Below the pieces are notes generated by a model. That model worked only from the letters and a program-made list of their open reading frames with translations. It was not told where the DNA came from and made no database searches. Below are positions 49,904 through 58,956 of a stretch of 64,000 bases of DNA, piece after piece. The position numbers and the translations under genes were made by a program. This DNA is from Pedobacter cryoconitis. Lineage in GTDB: Bacteria; Bacteroidota; Bacteroidia; Sphingobacteriales; Sphingobacteriaceae. The stretch lies in NCBI RefSeq assembly GCF_014200595.1, contig NZ_JACHCG010000005.1, positions 62,001 through 126,000 of the forward strand, read 5' to 3'. How positions within the stretch are numbered: position 1 is the first letter of the stretch; every line of letters begins with the position of its first letter.

Positions 49904-52009
49904 CTAAGATATTTTATCCAAAGCGATCCCTCTGCTTTTTTTATCGACAAAGCGCTTCAGTAAAGCATTTTCCGGTAAAGAAAGCGTAGGGTCTTGCTGA
50001 AAAACCTCAATCACCGTATTTCTGGCTTCATGTAAGATCTGCTGATCTTTCACTAAATCTGCCAGTTTCAGATCCAGCACTCCGCTTTGCATGGTACCTG
50101 ACAGATCTCCGGGCCCGCGCAACTCCAGATCAATTTCTGAGATTTCAAACCCGTTATTGGTCATTACCATAGTTTCTAATCTCTTTCTGCCTTCTCTGCT
50201 TAGTTTTTCGCCAGACATCAGGATACAAAAAGATTGTTCTGCACCTCTGCCCACTCTACCACGCAGCTGATGCAGTTGTGACAACCCAAACCTTTCTGCA
50301 TTCTCTATAATCATCACAGAGGCATTAGGAACATTTACACCTACCTCTATAACCGTTGTCGCTACCATGATTTGCGTTTGACCGTCTATAAACCGCTGCA
50401 TCTCATATTGCTTATCCTTATTAGGCATCTGCCCATGTACAATACTAATTTGAAAATCCGGCAATGGAAACTGATACCGCATTTGTTCTATACCTGCTTC
50501 CAGATGAAGTAAATCCAGCTTTTCACTTTCTTTAATTAATGGATAAACCACATAAACCTGTCTGCCTTTAGCAATCTCTGTTTTCATGAACCCAAACATC
50601 CTTAAGCGCTGCCCTTCCACCAAATGTTTAGTTTCAATGGGCTTTCTTCCCGCAGGCAATTCATCAATCATAGAAACATCAAGATCTCCATATAAGGTCA
50701 TAGCCAGTGTTCTTGGAATTGGCGTAGCAGTCATCACCAGGATGTGTGGAGGAGTACTATTCTTGCGCCAGAGCTTAGCTCTTTGTTCTACCCCAAAACG
50801 ATGTTGTTCATCAATAACTACCAGTCCAAGATTTTTAAAGACTACTTTATCTTCAATCAGTGCATGTGTACCCACCAGAATATCGATTTCTCCAGCCTCT
50901 AGCTGTTCATGCAAAAGTACTCTTTGTTTCTTGGTCGTGTTACCAGTTAAAATATCCACTTTAATCAGCCTTCCATCCAGTAATGAAGAGATAGAATGAT
51001 AATGCTGACGCGCCAGAATTTCTGTTGGAGCCATCATACAGGCCTGATAACCGTTATCATTGGCCAGCAGCATACTCATTAAAGCCACCACTGTTTTTCC
51101 GCTTCCAACATCACCTTGTACTAATCTGTTCATCTGGATGCCACGCTGCGTATCCAGCCTGATTTCTTTGATCACCCGTTTCTGTGCACCAGTTAGTTCA
51201 AATGGCAGAATATCTTTGTAAAAAGTATTTACTCTTTCACCAACGGTACTGAACAGATGCCCTTTGAATTTTAGTTCTCTGAATTGTTTATTACTTAAGA
51301 GCTGAAGCTGAATGAAGAATAATTCTTCAAACTTCAGTCTGCGCTGTGCATTTTGTAAAGCAGTTGTATCTTTTGGAAAATGGATATTTAACAAGGCTTC
51401 CTTGCGGTTAATCATCCGGTACTTATCCAGAATATAAGCGGGAATTGTTTCCCTGATTTCTTGCAGACATTGTTCAATTACCAGGGCCTGCATTTTCTGA
51501 ATTCCTTTACTATCCAGTGAAAATTTCTTCAGTTTTTCTGTAGAGTTGTAAACAGGCTGTAAGGTCAGGTTTCCAGTCAATGTGGCTGGTCTGGGATAAC
51601 TCTCCATTTCGGGATGAGAAATGCTGTAAGAACCATTAAAAACGGTCGGCTTGCCAAAGGCAATATAAACCTTTCCGCGCATCACATTTTCATCTACCCA
51701 TTTCAAACTTTGAAACCAAACCAGTTCAATAGTCCCGGTTTCATCGGTCAGTCTGGCTACAATTCTTTTTTTATGTTTTTCACCGATAGTTTCCTTGCCA
51801 GTAATCCGTCCAAGGATCTGAACATAGGGTAAATCAGCATCAAGCTCATTGATTTTATAAAAGCGTGTTCTGTCAATATACCGGAAAGGATAACAACCCA
51901 GCAAATCGGCATAAGTATATATACCTAATTCTTTCTGTAAAATTTCAGCACGTTTAGGGCCTACTCCTTTCAAAAATTCAATCGTTGTATCTAAATCAGA
52001 AGCAAACAA
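49904..52009 (-). CDS. recG: ATP-dependent DNA helicase RecG
   Basis: 701 residues. An N-terminal wedge OB domain (about 55-160) is followed by helicase domains with Walker A GDVGSGKT at 299-306, DEQH box at 400-403, TATPIPRTL, and the motif VI region QLRGRVGRG. RecG reverses stalled replication forks and moves Holliday junctions. The start is TTG: an in-frame TAA lies seven codons upstream and there is no ATG before the conserved N-terminus. It is 18 bp after the RarD-like gene on the same strand, so they may be co-transcribed. Confidence 0.95.
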   Translation of the reverse strand: MFASDLDTTIEFLKGVGPKRAEILQKELGIYTYADLLGCYPFRYIDRTRFYKINELDADLPYVQILGRITGKETIGEKHKKRIVARLTDETGTIELVWFQSLKWVDENVMRGKVYIAFGKPTVFNGSYSISHPEMESYPRPATLTGNLTLQPVYNSTEKLKKFSLDSKGIQKMQALVIEQCLQEIRETIPAYILDKYRMINRKEALLNIHFPKDTTALQNAQRRLKFEELFFIQLQLLSNKQFRELKFKGHLFSTVGERVNTFYKDILPFELTGAQKRVIKEIRLDTQRGIQMNRLVQGDVGSGKTVVALMSMLLANDNGYQACMMAPTEILARQHYHSISSLLDGRLIKVDILTGNTTKKQRVLLHEQLEAGEIDILVGTHALIEDKVVFKNLGLVVIDEQHRFGVEQRAKLWRKNSTPPHILVMTATPIPRTLAMTLYGDLDVSMIDELPAGRKPIETKHLVEGQRLRMFGFMKTEIAKGRQVYVVYPLIKESEKLDLLHLEAGIEQMRYQFPLPDFQISIVHGQMPNKDKQYEMQRFIDGQTQIMVATTVIEVGVNVPNASVMIIENAERFGLSQLHQLRGRVGRGAEQSFCILMSGEKLSREGRKRLETMVMTNNGFEISEIDLELRGPGDLSGTMQSGVLDLKLADLVKDQQILHEARNTVIEVFQQDPTLSLPENALLKRFVDKKSRGIALDKIS

Positions 52010-52027
52010 GTTGTTGGTAATTAGGTA

Positions 52028-52945
52028 TTAAATATTAGATAAGGTTTTAGCAGTAAATATAGTCCTGATCAAGTTCCAGTTAAACAAAATTACTGAAAAT
52101 AATAAAAGTACATAAGCATAAACCTGATGGACATCAATTGACTCGCCAAAGTAAAACACTGCAATAGCGAAAGCAATAATCGGATTGATATAAATCAAAA
52201 TTCCCAATGTAGAGGAAGGTATACCAATCAGCGAATAAAGACTTAAAAACAAGGGGATAATTGTAAATACAACAGCGATAATCAGAATATGTATCCAGAA
52301 CCAGCTGCTCTGCGGAACCCCATTATACTGGCAGATGAAAAACGGCAGCAGAATTAAACAGGCTACTAAAAATTGAACAGCCAGTACATTAAGTTTATCA
52401 ATTCCCTGCATTTTTCGCTGGATCACCAGGTAACCCGCATAAAATGCAGCAATAATTACCGACCATATCACATCTCTCAATGAGCCCGTCGCTAAAAAAA
52501 CAACGCTGATCAGCGCAACGACTAGAGAAATCAGTTTTAAAGGTGATAATTTTTCTTTAAGGATCACAAAACCGCCAAAAGCAGTCAATAATGGACAGAC
52601 CATATAAGCAAACGCCGCAGAGGTCAGACTTACATTGTTGACTGCGTAGATAAAGGTGTACCAATTGAGCACCAGAAAGACCGTTGCACAAAGGATCTGC
52701 CACAGATAAGTAAACCGCTGTTTCTTAGAGACTGCTTTTACATAAGCAATATCAGTGTTCAACTGCTTTCTTCTGAAAAGAAGGATGACTGTCCAGATTA
52801 AAATCAGGGAGGTAAATATACGGTAGTACAAAATCTCTTCAGACGGGAAGCCTTTGATATTTCTTAAAGGAATAGCAAAGCATCCCCAAATCACAAAGGG
52901 GATGAATCCTGCCAGCAGGTAACGTACATTTGACCCCGCCGCCAA
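52028..52945 (-). CDS. RarD-like EamA-family transporter
   Basis: About 305 residues with ten membrane segments from two EamA repeats; the start of the first repeat reads FVIWGCFAIPLRNIKGFPSEEILYYRI, as in RarD proteins. Substrate unknown. There is no ATG before the first helix: the TTG at 52945 lies one base after the ridA stop and is chosen for that coupling, while a TTG at 52963 would overlap ridA by 17 bp. Inner membrane. Confidence 0.88.
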   Translation of the reverse strand: MAAGSNVRYLLAGFIPFVIWGCFAIPLRNIKGFPSEEILYYRIFTSLILIWTVILLFRRKQLNTDIAYVKAVSKKQRFTYLWQILCATVFLVLNWYTFIYAVNNVSLTSAAFAYMVCPLLTAFGGFVILKEKLSPLKLISLVVALISVVFLATGSLRDVIWSVIIAAFYAGYLVIQRKMQGIDKLNVLAVQFLVACLILLPFFICQYNGVPQSSWFWIHILIIAVVFTIIPLFLSLYSLIGIPSSTLGILIYINPIIAFAIAVFYFGESIDVHQVYAYVLLLFSVILFNWNLIRTIFTAKTLSNI

Positions 52946-52946
52946 T

Positions 52947-53327
52947 TTATCCTTTATAAGCAATCACTGAGATTTCCACATTTACTCCTTTAGGCAATCC
53001 TTTTACAGCTACAGTTTCACGTGCAGGAAAGTCAGATTCAAAGTAAGATCCATAAACTTCATTTACCTCTGCAAATAAGTCCATATCTGATAAAAATATA
53101 GTAGATTTCAGGATATGTGTGAATTCAAAACCTGCTTCCAGTAATACAGCATTCAGGTTACGCATTACCTGTTCAGTTTCTTCTTTGATAGAAGACTGAG
53201 TAAGCTCCCCTGTTGCAGGGTTAATTGGGATTTGTCCAGATACATATAGAAATCCATTAGCTAATACAGCCTGGCTATAAGGGCCGATCGGAGCTGGTGC
53301 ATTCGGGGTATTGATGATTGTCTTCAT
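52947..53327 (-). CDS. ridA: RidA-family enamine/imine deaminase
   Basis: 126 residues, the normal size for a RidA trimer subunit. Family marks: PIGPYSQAV near 13-21, YVSGQIPINPATGEL near 28-42, and PARETVAVKGLP with the substrate-binding Arg near residue 102. It removes reactive enamines such as 2-aminoacrylate made by pyridoxal-phosphate enzymes. It starts 3 bp after the stop of a 52-residue membrane-protein gene and is followed directly by the RarD-like gene, so all three form one unit. Confidence 0.93.
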   Translation of the reverse strand: MKTIINTPNAPAPIGPYSQAVLANGFLYVSGQIPINPATGELTQSSIKEETEQVMRNLNAVLLEAGFEFTHILKSTIFLSDMDLFAEVNEVYGSYFESDFPARETVAVKGLPKGVNVEISVIAYKG

Positions 53328-53330
53328 TAT

Positions 53331-53489
53331 TTATATCCAGTGTAAAAGTTTCAAAGTAATTCCAATAATAAAAATTGAGATAGCAAGCGCATTAATGACA
53401 TGCATGATTTTGATATCAATACTAGTTGGCCTGTCCGGATCTTTTTTTCTAAAAAAGTACATAACACAAATGTATAAAATCCAGCGCAT
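53331..53489 (-). CDS. Small membrane protein, 52 aa (DUF6728-like)
   Basis: A short frame on the minus strand, ATG at 53487-53489 and stop at 53331-53333, 3 bp before the ridA ATG. The product begins MRWILYICVMYFFRKKDPD and continues with a charged turn, IMHVINALA and a membrane helix (about 33-48), ending LKLLHWI. The pattern YFxRKKDPxxPxS...MHxIN resembles the small DUF6728 membrane proteins of Bacteroidota, from memory. The first ATG abuts the T-run of the OmpA terminator, so the Met at residue 10 (53462) is an alternative start. Role unknown. Confidence 0.62.
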   Translation of the reverse strand: MRWILYICVMYFFRKKDPDRPTSIDIKIMHVINALAISIFIIGITLKLLHWI

Positions 53490-53522
53490 AAAAAAAGGGC
53501 TCTGATAAATCAGAACCCTTTT
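53490..53522 (-). terminator. Terminator after the OmpA gene
   Basis: Stem AAAAGGGTTCTGA / TCAGAGCCCTTTT (read on the minus strand, one G-U pair), loop TTTA, then a run of T. Confidence 0.88.
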
Positions 53523-53541
53523 CTATGTTGTTTAAGAAATA

Positions 53542-54888
53542 CTAGTTTCTTGAAGTTTCAACACGACGGTTTTGGATACGACCTTCTTCAGTATCGTTAG
53601 AAGCGATTGGATTTGCTTCACCTAAACCTTTTGTAGCAACTTTGCTAGCACTAACTCCAGAGTTAACTAAGTAAGTTTTTACTGAGTTTGCTCTGTCTTT
53701 AGATAATTTCAAGTTGTAAGCAGCAGTACCTTCGCTAGAAGCATAACCTTTTACTAAGGCTTTACCATTGCTTTCTTTCAATACAGAAGATAATTTATCT
53801 AAAGTAGGGTAAGATTCAGTTTTTAAAACTGAAGAGTTGAATTCAAACTGGATAGTTTCGAAACCAGTTGCGTTAGAAGCATTTACTACTGTAGGTGCTG
53901 CTGCAACAGGAAGTGGACATCCTGAACCATCAACTGCTGTGCCAGCAGGAGTTCCTGGGCATTTGTCAAATTGGTCAGAAACACCGTCTCCATCGCTATC
54001 TTTTTTCAAATCTTCAACAGATTTTTCAACGTTAGAAACACGAGTTTTAAGTGCTTCAACTTCCTGACGTAATGAAGGGTCTTTTAACTCATCATACATC
54101 ATTGCAAGTGGGTTAACCCAATCAAGGTTTGGTTTAGCTTTAGAACCTAATGAGAATTCTAATCCAGCATAACCGTATGAGAATTTATCTTTAGTTGTTC
54201 CTTTAGCGTAAACTCCATCAAAGTTATCGCCATCAATGAAGTGCATCGTGTAACCTAAGTTAAACGCAACACGGTCAGAAACTTTGAATTTCACACCAGC
54301 ACCAACTGGGATGTAAGCTTCTTTAACGTATTTTTTGTCATGGCTATCACCAGCTTTGTCTTTCCAGTCAGTTACTGCACCACCTACTGAAGTTACTTTA
54401 GGAGCATAAGCAACTAAACCGTAACCAACAGTAACGAAGAAGTTAACTGAATTTTCACGACGTAAGAAATCTACAGTTGCAACATTAACAACACCTCTAA
54501 TGTCAGCAGCATAACCGATTTGAGTTTCAAATCCAGTGAAACCATCTTGTTGACCACCTGGCATATCTTTGTTTGTTCCAGAAACTTTTCCGCGGAAAAT
54601 GTTACCTTCTAAACCAAAAGCATGACCCAGTTGTTTTTTCAATGAAATACCGTAACCTAAGTTAACGTCAGCATTTTTGAAGTCATTTGTACCGCCAATC
54701 GCAACGAATGGAGATAAAACACCAGCATTAACACCAATTGACCAAGTTCTGTACTGGCCTCTTCCACCAAATACTTTGGCTGAAGATGAAGTGGAAGTAG
54801 AATCAGTTTGAGCTGAAGCAAGAGTGGTAACACCCATTACAGCAACAAAAGAAACTGCTAAACCCTTCTTTAAAGTAGAATAATTCAT
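53542..54888 (-). CDS. OmpA-family outer-membrane protein (porin-like, TSP3 repeat)
   Basis: 448 residues. Signal peptide 1-26 (cleavage near ASAQT). A beta-barrel-like region at about 40-260 ends in YGYAGLEFSLG, followed by a coiled coil, a calcium-binding thrombospondin-type-3 piece (DSDGDGVSDQFDKCPG near 297-312) and an OmpA peptidoglycan-binding domain at about 345-445 (KGYASSEGTAAYNLKLSKDRA, NRRVE). It anchors the outer membrane to the cell wall and is probably abundant: it has a near-consensus promoter, an AT-rich leader of about 50 nt and a strong terminator. Confidence 0.94.
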   Translation of the reverse strand: MNYSTLKKGLAVSFVAVMGVTTLASAQTDSTSTSSSAKVFGGRGQYRTWSIGVNAGVLSPFVAIGGTNDFKNADVNLGYGISLKKQLGHAFGLEGNIFRGKVSGTNKDMPGGQQDGFTGFETQIGYAADIRGVVNVATVDFLRRENSVNFFVTVGYGLVAYAPKVTSVGGAVTDWKDKAGDSHDKKYVKEAYIPVGAGVKFKVSDRVAFNLGYTMHFIDGDNFDGVYAKGTTKDKFSYGYAGLEFSLGSKAKPNLDWVNPLAMMYDELKDPSLRQEVEALKTRVSNVEKSVEDLKKDSDGDGVSDQFDKCPGTPAGTAVDGSGCPLPVAAAPTVVNASNATGFETIQFEFNSSVLKTESYPTLDKLSSVLKESNGKALVKGYASSEGTAAYNLKLSKDRANSVKTYLVNSGVSASKVATKGLGEANPIASNDTEEGRIQNRRVETSRN

Positions 54889-54943
54889 AATTTTTCTTTT
54901 TTAAGGTTAAACAAATTTAAAAATGTATAATTTTTTTGTGTAG

Positions 54944-54974
54944 CAAAATTAAACAAATTTTTAATTCTCACAAG
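54944..54974 (-). promoter_or_regulatory. Consensus promoter of the OmpA gene
   Basis: On the minus strand CTTG (54971-54974), 19 bp and TAATTTTG (54944-54951), an exact -7 element with a -33 box one base from TTTG. It would give a leader of about 50 nt that is nearly all A and T, a feature of strongly translated Bacteroidota genes. Confidence 0.6.
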
Positions 54975-55057
54975 GTATATACAAACTCCGTTCCAATTTT
55001 AACAAATTTTAAGAATTCGATATATTTCCCTTTATTTGTCTACCGATAAAGCTGAAT

Positions 55058-56356
55058 ATGAAATATCAGAATGTAGAAAAAGATCTCTTTGTAAATCACC
55101 GGATAAACTTCAATAAACACCTTAAAAACAACTCATTAGCTATATTCAATTCTAATGATGAGTTTCCAAGAAGCGGCGATCAGAATTTTCCTTTCAAACA
55201 AAATTGTGACTTGTTTTATCTTACTGGAATAGACCAGGAGAACACAATTCTGCTGCTTTATCCTGATTGTCCTAATCCATTATATAGAGAAGTCCTGTTT
55301 TTAAGACAGACAAATGAGCATATTAAAGTGTGGGAAGGGCATAAATATACTAAAGCAATGGCAGAAAGTGCTTCCGGTATAAAAAAGATATATTGGATCG
55401 AAGATTTTGACAATATTCTTCACAGTATTATAGCTTATGCAGACCATATTTACCTGAATACAAATGAAAATGATAGCAGAGCACATACTGTAGCTTATCG
55501 CGATATCCGTTTTATCGAAGAGATGAAAGTTAAGTATCCCTTACATCATTACGAAAGGGCGGCACCAATTATGCGCGAGCTGAGAGCGTCAAAATCTGCG
55601 GGAGAAATTCAGCTGATCCAAAAAGCTTGTGACATCACCAGAGATGCTTTTATACGGGTGCTTAAATTTACGAAGCCAGAAGTAACTGAATATGAAATCG
55701 AAGCAGAGATCATCCATGAATTTATCCGTCAGCAAGCTACCGGACATGCTTACCCGCCAATTATTGCTTCTGGTAATAACGCAAACATTCTTCACTATGG
55801 CGACAACAATCAAGTCTGTAAAGATAATGAACTGATCCTGATGGATTTTGGTGCAGAATATGCGAATTACAATGCAGATTTATCACGTACTATTCCTGTA
55901 AACGGCAGATTCACACCCAGACAAAAAAGTGTTTATAAAGCTGTACAGCACGTGATGCAGGAAGCCAAAAAACTAATGAAACCCGGGACCACTGGAAATG
56001 ACTATAATGAAAAGGCAGGTGAACTGATGACTGAACAGCTTGTTGGGCTGAAGCTCATCTCTATGGAAGAGGTGAAAAATCAAAATCCGGGATATCCTGC
56101 TTACAGAAAATACTTTATGCACGGCATCAGCCATCATCTCGGCCTTGATGTCCATGATTTTGCAAACCGCTATACTCCTTTCCAGGAAGGCAACCTGATG
56201 ACTTGTGAACCTGGAATCTATATTCCGGCAGAAGGGTTTGGTATCCGGCTGGAAAACAACATATTGCTTACTGCTGATGGAAACATCGATTTAATGGCCA
56301 ACATCCCAATTGAAGCTGAAGAAATAGAAGAAATTATGAACAGCTCAACCTTATAA
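55058..56356 (+). CDS. Xaa-Pro aminopeptidase (PepP family, M24B)
   Basis: 432 residues. The N-terminal AMP_N domain (about 3-135) has FYLTGIDQEN-type sequence and the C-terminal pita-bread domain has all five metal ligands: D263 and D274 in MDFGAEYANYNAD, H359 in ISHHLGLDVHD, the Glu of TCEPGIYIP, and the Glu of GIRLENN. It removes an N-terminal residue before proline, in the cytoplasm, with two Mn or similar ions. It is 6 bp upstream of the GT32 gene, so they may be co-transcribed although the functions differ. Confidence 0.94.
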   Translation: MKYQNVEKDLFVNHRINFNKHLKNNSLAIFNSNDEFPRSGDQNFPFKQNCDLFYLTGIDQENTILLLYPDCPNPLYREVLFLRQTNEHIKVWEGHKYTKAMAESASGIKKIYWIEDFDNILHSIIAYADHIYLNTNENDSRAHTVAYRDIRFIEEMKVKYPLHHYERAAPIMRELRASKSAGEIQLIQKACDITRDAFIRVLKFTKPEVTEYEIEAEIIHEFIRQQATGHAYPPIIASGNNANILHYGDNNQVCKDNELILMDFGAEYANYNADLSRTIPVNGRFTPRQKSVYKAVQHVMQEAKKLMKPGTTGNDYNEKAGELMTEQLVGLKLISMEEVKNQNPGYPAYRKYFMHGISHHLGLDVHDFANRYTPFQEGNLMTCEPGIYIPAEGFGIRLENNILLTADGNIDLMANIPIEAEEIEEIMNSSTL

Positions 56357-56362
56357 GAAGAC

Positions 56363-57019
56363 ATGTCAATACCAAAAATAATACACCAGACCTTCAAAAC
56401 GTCAAAACTGCCTTTATTAACCCGATGGCATATTGCCAGGTTCAGGAAGAAAAATCCTGACTACACTTATGAATTTTATGATGACCAGCGGATTGAAGCC
56501 TTTCTGGCTCAAGAATATGGTGCAGAGGTTTTATCCCTTTATAAAAAAATAAATATAGGAGCAGCTAAAGCAGATTTCTTCCGTTATGCAGTTCTCTATA
56601 AGAAAGGTGGGATCTACGTAGATATTGACAGTGGTATTAACGGAAGTCTGAATCAATTCATTGAGCCTGGCGATGCCGCGATCATCACCAGAGAAGGAAA
56701 TCCCGATTTATTTGCACAATGGGCGTTAATTTATAGTCCTGAACATCCATTCCTGAAAAGAACAATGGAAATGGTCCTTGAAAATATCCGTCAGAACAAA
56801 TATCCGCACGATGTCCACCAGATGACCGGGCCTACTGTTTATACCAAGGCTATTGTGGAGTCTTTAAAAGACAATCCTGAAATTCCACACCGGATATTAG
56901 GCACAGATTACAATGGTTACTTAAAGGTAAAGTATAAACTGGGAAAGTTTTTCTTATATGAGAAAGGCGATCACTGGAAAAAGAAGCAATTGACTACTCC
57001 CGTGCTCAAACAGGATTAA
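56363..57019 (+). CDS. Glycosyltransferase family 32 protein (DXD sugar transferase)
   Basis: 218 residues. The beginning IPKIIHQTF is the GT32 hallmark, AAKADFFRYAVLYKKGGIYVDIDSG contains the DxD metal/sugar-nucleotide site (D-I-D), and GPTVYTKAIV lies towards the end. Such enzymes add hexoses to surface glycans; the acceptor is unknown. No signal peptide, so it acts on the cytoplasmic side. It is close to the glycan block that begins at 58 kb, from which meaB on the opposite strand separates it. Confidence 0.9.
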   Translation: MSIPKIIHQTFKTSKLPLLTRWHIARFRKKNPDYTYEFYDDQRIEAFLAQEYGAEVLSLYKKINIGAAKADFFRYAVLYKKGGIYVDIDSGINGSLNQFIEPGDAAIITREGNPDLFAQWALIYSPEHPFLKRTMEMVLENIRQNKYPHDVHQMTGPTVYTKAIVESLKDNPEIPHRILGTDYNGYLKVKYKLGKFFLYEKGDHWKKKQLTTPVLKQD

Positions 57020-57026
57020 CTGCTCT

Positions 57027-57920
57027 TTATTTAGCATATGCTGCTACAAACCGATAGAGGTTAAAATCTTTCTGTTCAAGAACTTCAGCAATTTCCTGTT
57101 GAAGTTCAGCCTTCAGCACATCAAACATTCTATCATTCTGTATTAATTTATATGCCTTTTCAGTATATAAGAATAACTTTTTCTCATTCTTCTGAATTTC
57201 CACGCTGGTAAGCCAGGCCAGCAATTCATCCACACCAGTTTGTTTATCAGCAACTGTTTTAAATACCGGTACTGCATGAACACGCTGATGCAGCATTTTC
57301 TTCAATTGATTGGCAAAACTATCTGCACCCTCCCGGTCTGCTTTATTGACTACAAAAGCATCACCTATCTCCATTAAACCTGATTTAATATGCTGAATCT
57401 CATCACCTGCTTCAGGAACTAAAATGACCATTGTTATATCTGCCAAACCTGCAATTTCAATCTCCGACTGGCCCACACCAACCGTTTCTACAATAATGTA
57501 ATCAAAGCCCGATGCTTTTAGTACATCTGTCATCTCAATGATTTTTGCAGAAAGTCCTCCAACAGAACCCCGCGTGGCCACAGAACGAATAAAAACGTTT
57601 GGGTTGTTAAAATGTGCAGACATCCGCACCCTGTCGCCTAATAAAGAACCCAGGTTAAAAGGAGAAGTAGGATCAACAGCCAAAACTGCAATTTTTTTAC
57701 CTTGCCCGCTGAGCTTATCAATCATTGCATTGACCAGTGTACTTTTGCCAGCACCCGGAGGGCCGGTAATACCGATTACCGGAGTCTGCTGATTAATCAC
57801 AAGTTCCTTTAGTATTTCACTGCTGCCGGGAAGAGAATTTTCAATAAGTGTCAGTACCCTTGCTAAAGACAAATAATCACCTTCTTGTATGGCCGACAAA
57901 TATTGCGCTATGGTTTTCAT
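57027..57920 (-). CDS. meaB: MeaB, GTPase chaperone of methylmalonyl-CoA mutase
   Basis: 297 residues from the ATG at 57920 (MKTIAQYL); a TTG two codons earlier is not needed. G3E-type GTPase with P-loop GPPGAGKST near 54-62, a switch region with DPTSPF, VETVGVGQSE near 145-154, and NKADREGAD for guanine. MeaB guards and repairs the B12-dependent methylmalonyl-CoA mutase, which links propionate and succinyl-CoA. The mutase genes are not in the window. It is divergent from the glycosyltransferase gene at 58016 and convergent with the GT32 gene. Confidence 0.93.
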   Translation of the reverse strand: MKTIAQYLSAIQEGDYLSLARVLTLIENSLPGSSEILKELVINQQTPVIGITGPPGAGKSTLVNAMIDKLSGQGKKIAVLAVDPTSPFNLGSLLGDRVRMSAHFNNPNVFIRSVATRGSVGGLSAKIIEMTDVLKASGFDYIIVETVGVGQSEIEIAGLADITMVILVPEAGDEIQHIKSGLMEIGDAFVVNKADREGADSFANQLKKMLHQRVHAVPVFKTVADKQTGVDELLAWLTSVEIQKNEKKLFLYTEKAYKLIQNDRMFDVLKAELQQEIAEVLEQKDFNLYRFVAAYAK

Positions 57921-57936
57921 TGGCAAAAACTTAATC

Positions 57937-57944
57937 TATCTTTG
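57937..57944 (+). promoter_or_regulatory. Possible -7 element of the glycosyltransferase gene at 58016
   Basis: TATCTTTG is an exact TAnnTTTG; TTTT (57914-57917) stands 19 bp upstream as a poor -33 box. It lies 72 bp before the ATG. Confidence 0.4.
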
Positions 57945-58015
57945 CCTGCAAAGAACCAGAATATATATTCTTTAGCAAAATAAATAATTAGTAATTCTTT
58001 ATCAAAGCGATCAAA

Positions 58016-58918
58016 ATGAAAGTAAGCGGCTTCACTTATATGCGAAATAGTTTCAAATACGGATATCCTGTAATTGAATCTATAAAATCTATACTCCCTT
58101 TGTGTGATGAATTTATAGCTGTGGTAGGTAAATCGGAAGACGGAACACGCGAAGCCATTGAAGCTATCGGCTCAGACAAGATCAGGATCATAGATACCGT
58201 TTGGGATGATGATCTGATCAAAGGTGGCAAAGTATTCGCTCAACAGTCCAACATCGGTCTGAAAGCAGTAACCGGCGACTGGGCGTTTCATATTCAGTCT
58301 GACGAAGTATTTCATGAAGATGACCTGGCTGAAATAAAAAAAGCTATGGAAGATAACCTGCATGATAAAAAAGTAGAAGGTTTTTTATTCAATTTTCTTC
58401 ATTTCATAGGAGATTACAAACATAGAGGTACAACCAGAAAATGGCACCGCAGAGAAATCAGGATTATCAGAAATGATCCTTCTTATTATTCTTATAAAGA
58501 TTCACAAGGTTTTAGAAGTTATCCATCCTTAGCAGATTACGAAAAAAACACGAACAGCAGAAAGCTAAAGGTTAAATTGCTGAATGCCCGTATATTTCAT
58601 TACTCTTATTGCCGCAACCCGGATCTATTGCTGGGAAAAGTAAAGAGCTTCGGCAGTTATTATGCGCCAAAGGAACACGTTCTGGAACACTATAAAAAAT
58701 TCAAGACCTTCGATTTCGGAACTGTTGCTGATATCCTGGCTCCTTTCGAAGAGCCGCATCCGGCAACGATGAAAGACACTATTGCAGCACAAGACTGGAC
58801 CTTTAAACATAACCCGAATAAGATAGACTTATCACCACGGAGAATGTTTCTGCACCGGATTGAAATGCTAACTGGATGGCGTATTGGTGAATATAAAAAC
58901 TACATCATCATTAAATAG
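58016..58918 (+). CDS. Glycosyltransferase family 2-like protein
   Basis: 300 residues. GT-A fold: SGFTYMRNSFKYGYPVIESIKSILPLCDEFIAVVGKSEDGT at the start, then GDWAFHIQSDEVFHEDDL near 82-99 where SDEV takes the place of the DxD motif. The middle has FHYSYCRNPDLLLGKVKSF. It resembles a distinct Bacteroidota group of GT2 enzymes. It is probably a surface-glycan or LPS-sugar enzyme since an MsbA-like exporter follows 38 bp later, but the sugar and acceptor are unknown. Confidence 0.85.
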   Translation: MKVSGFTYMRNSFKYGYPVIESIKSILPLCDEFIAVVGKSEDGTREAIEAIGSDKIRIIDTVWDDDLIKGGKVFAQQSNIGLKAVTGDWAFHIQSDEVFHEDDLAEIKKAMEDNLHDKKVEGFLFNFLHFIGDYKHRGTTRKWHRREIRIIRNDPSYYSYKDSQGFRSYPSLADYEKNTNSRKLKVKLLNARIFHYSYCRNPDLLLGKVKSFGSYYAPKEHVLEHYKKFKTFDFGTVADILAPFEEPHPATMKDTIAAQDWTFKHNPNKIDLSPRRMFLHRIEMLTGWRIGEYKNYIIIK

Positions 58919-58930
58919 CCCGTAAATCCG

Positions 58931-58938
58931 TAACTTTG
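58931..58938 (+). promoter_or_regulatory. Possible -7 element of the ABC transporter gene
   Basis: TAACTTTG is an exact TAnnTTTG, 18 bp before the ATG; no good -33 box is present. Confidence 0.4.
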
Positions 58939-58956
58939 GAAAATTTTTAGATTTTA

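Noticed and set aside
53311..53505. Plus-strand 64-codon frame between ridA and the OmpA gene
   Set aside because: The minus-strand 52-residue frame in the same place has a membrane-protein pattern, joins ridA by 3 bp and resembles a known small family; the plus-strand frame has nothing.
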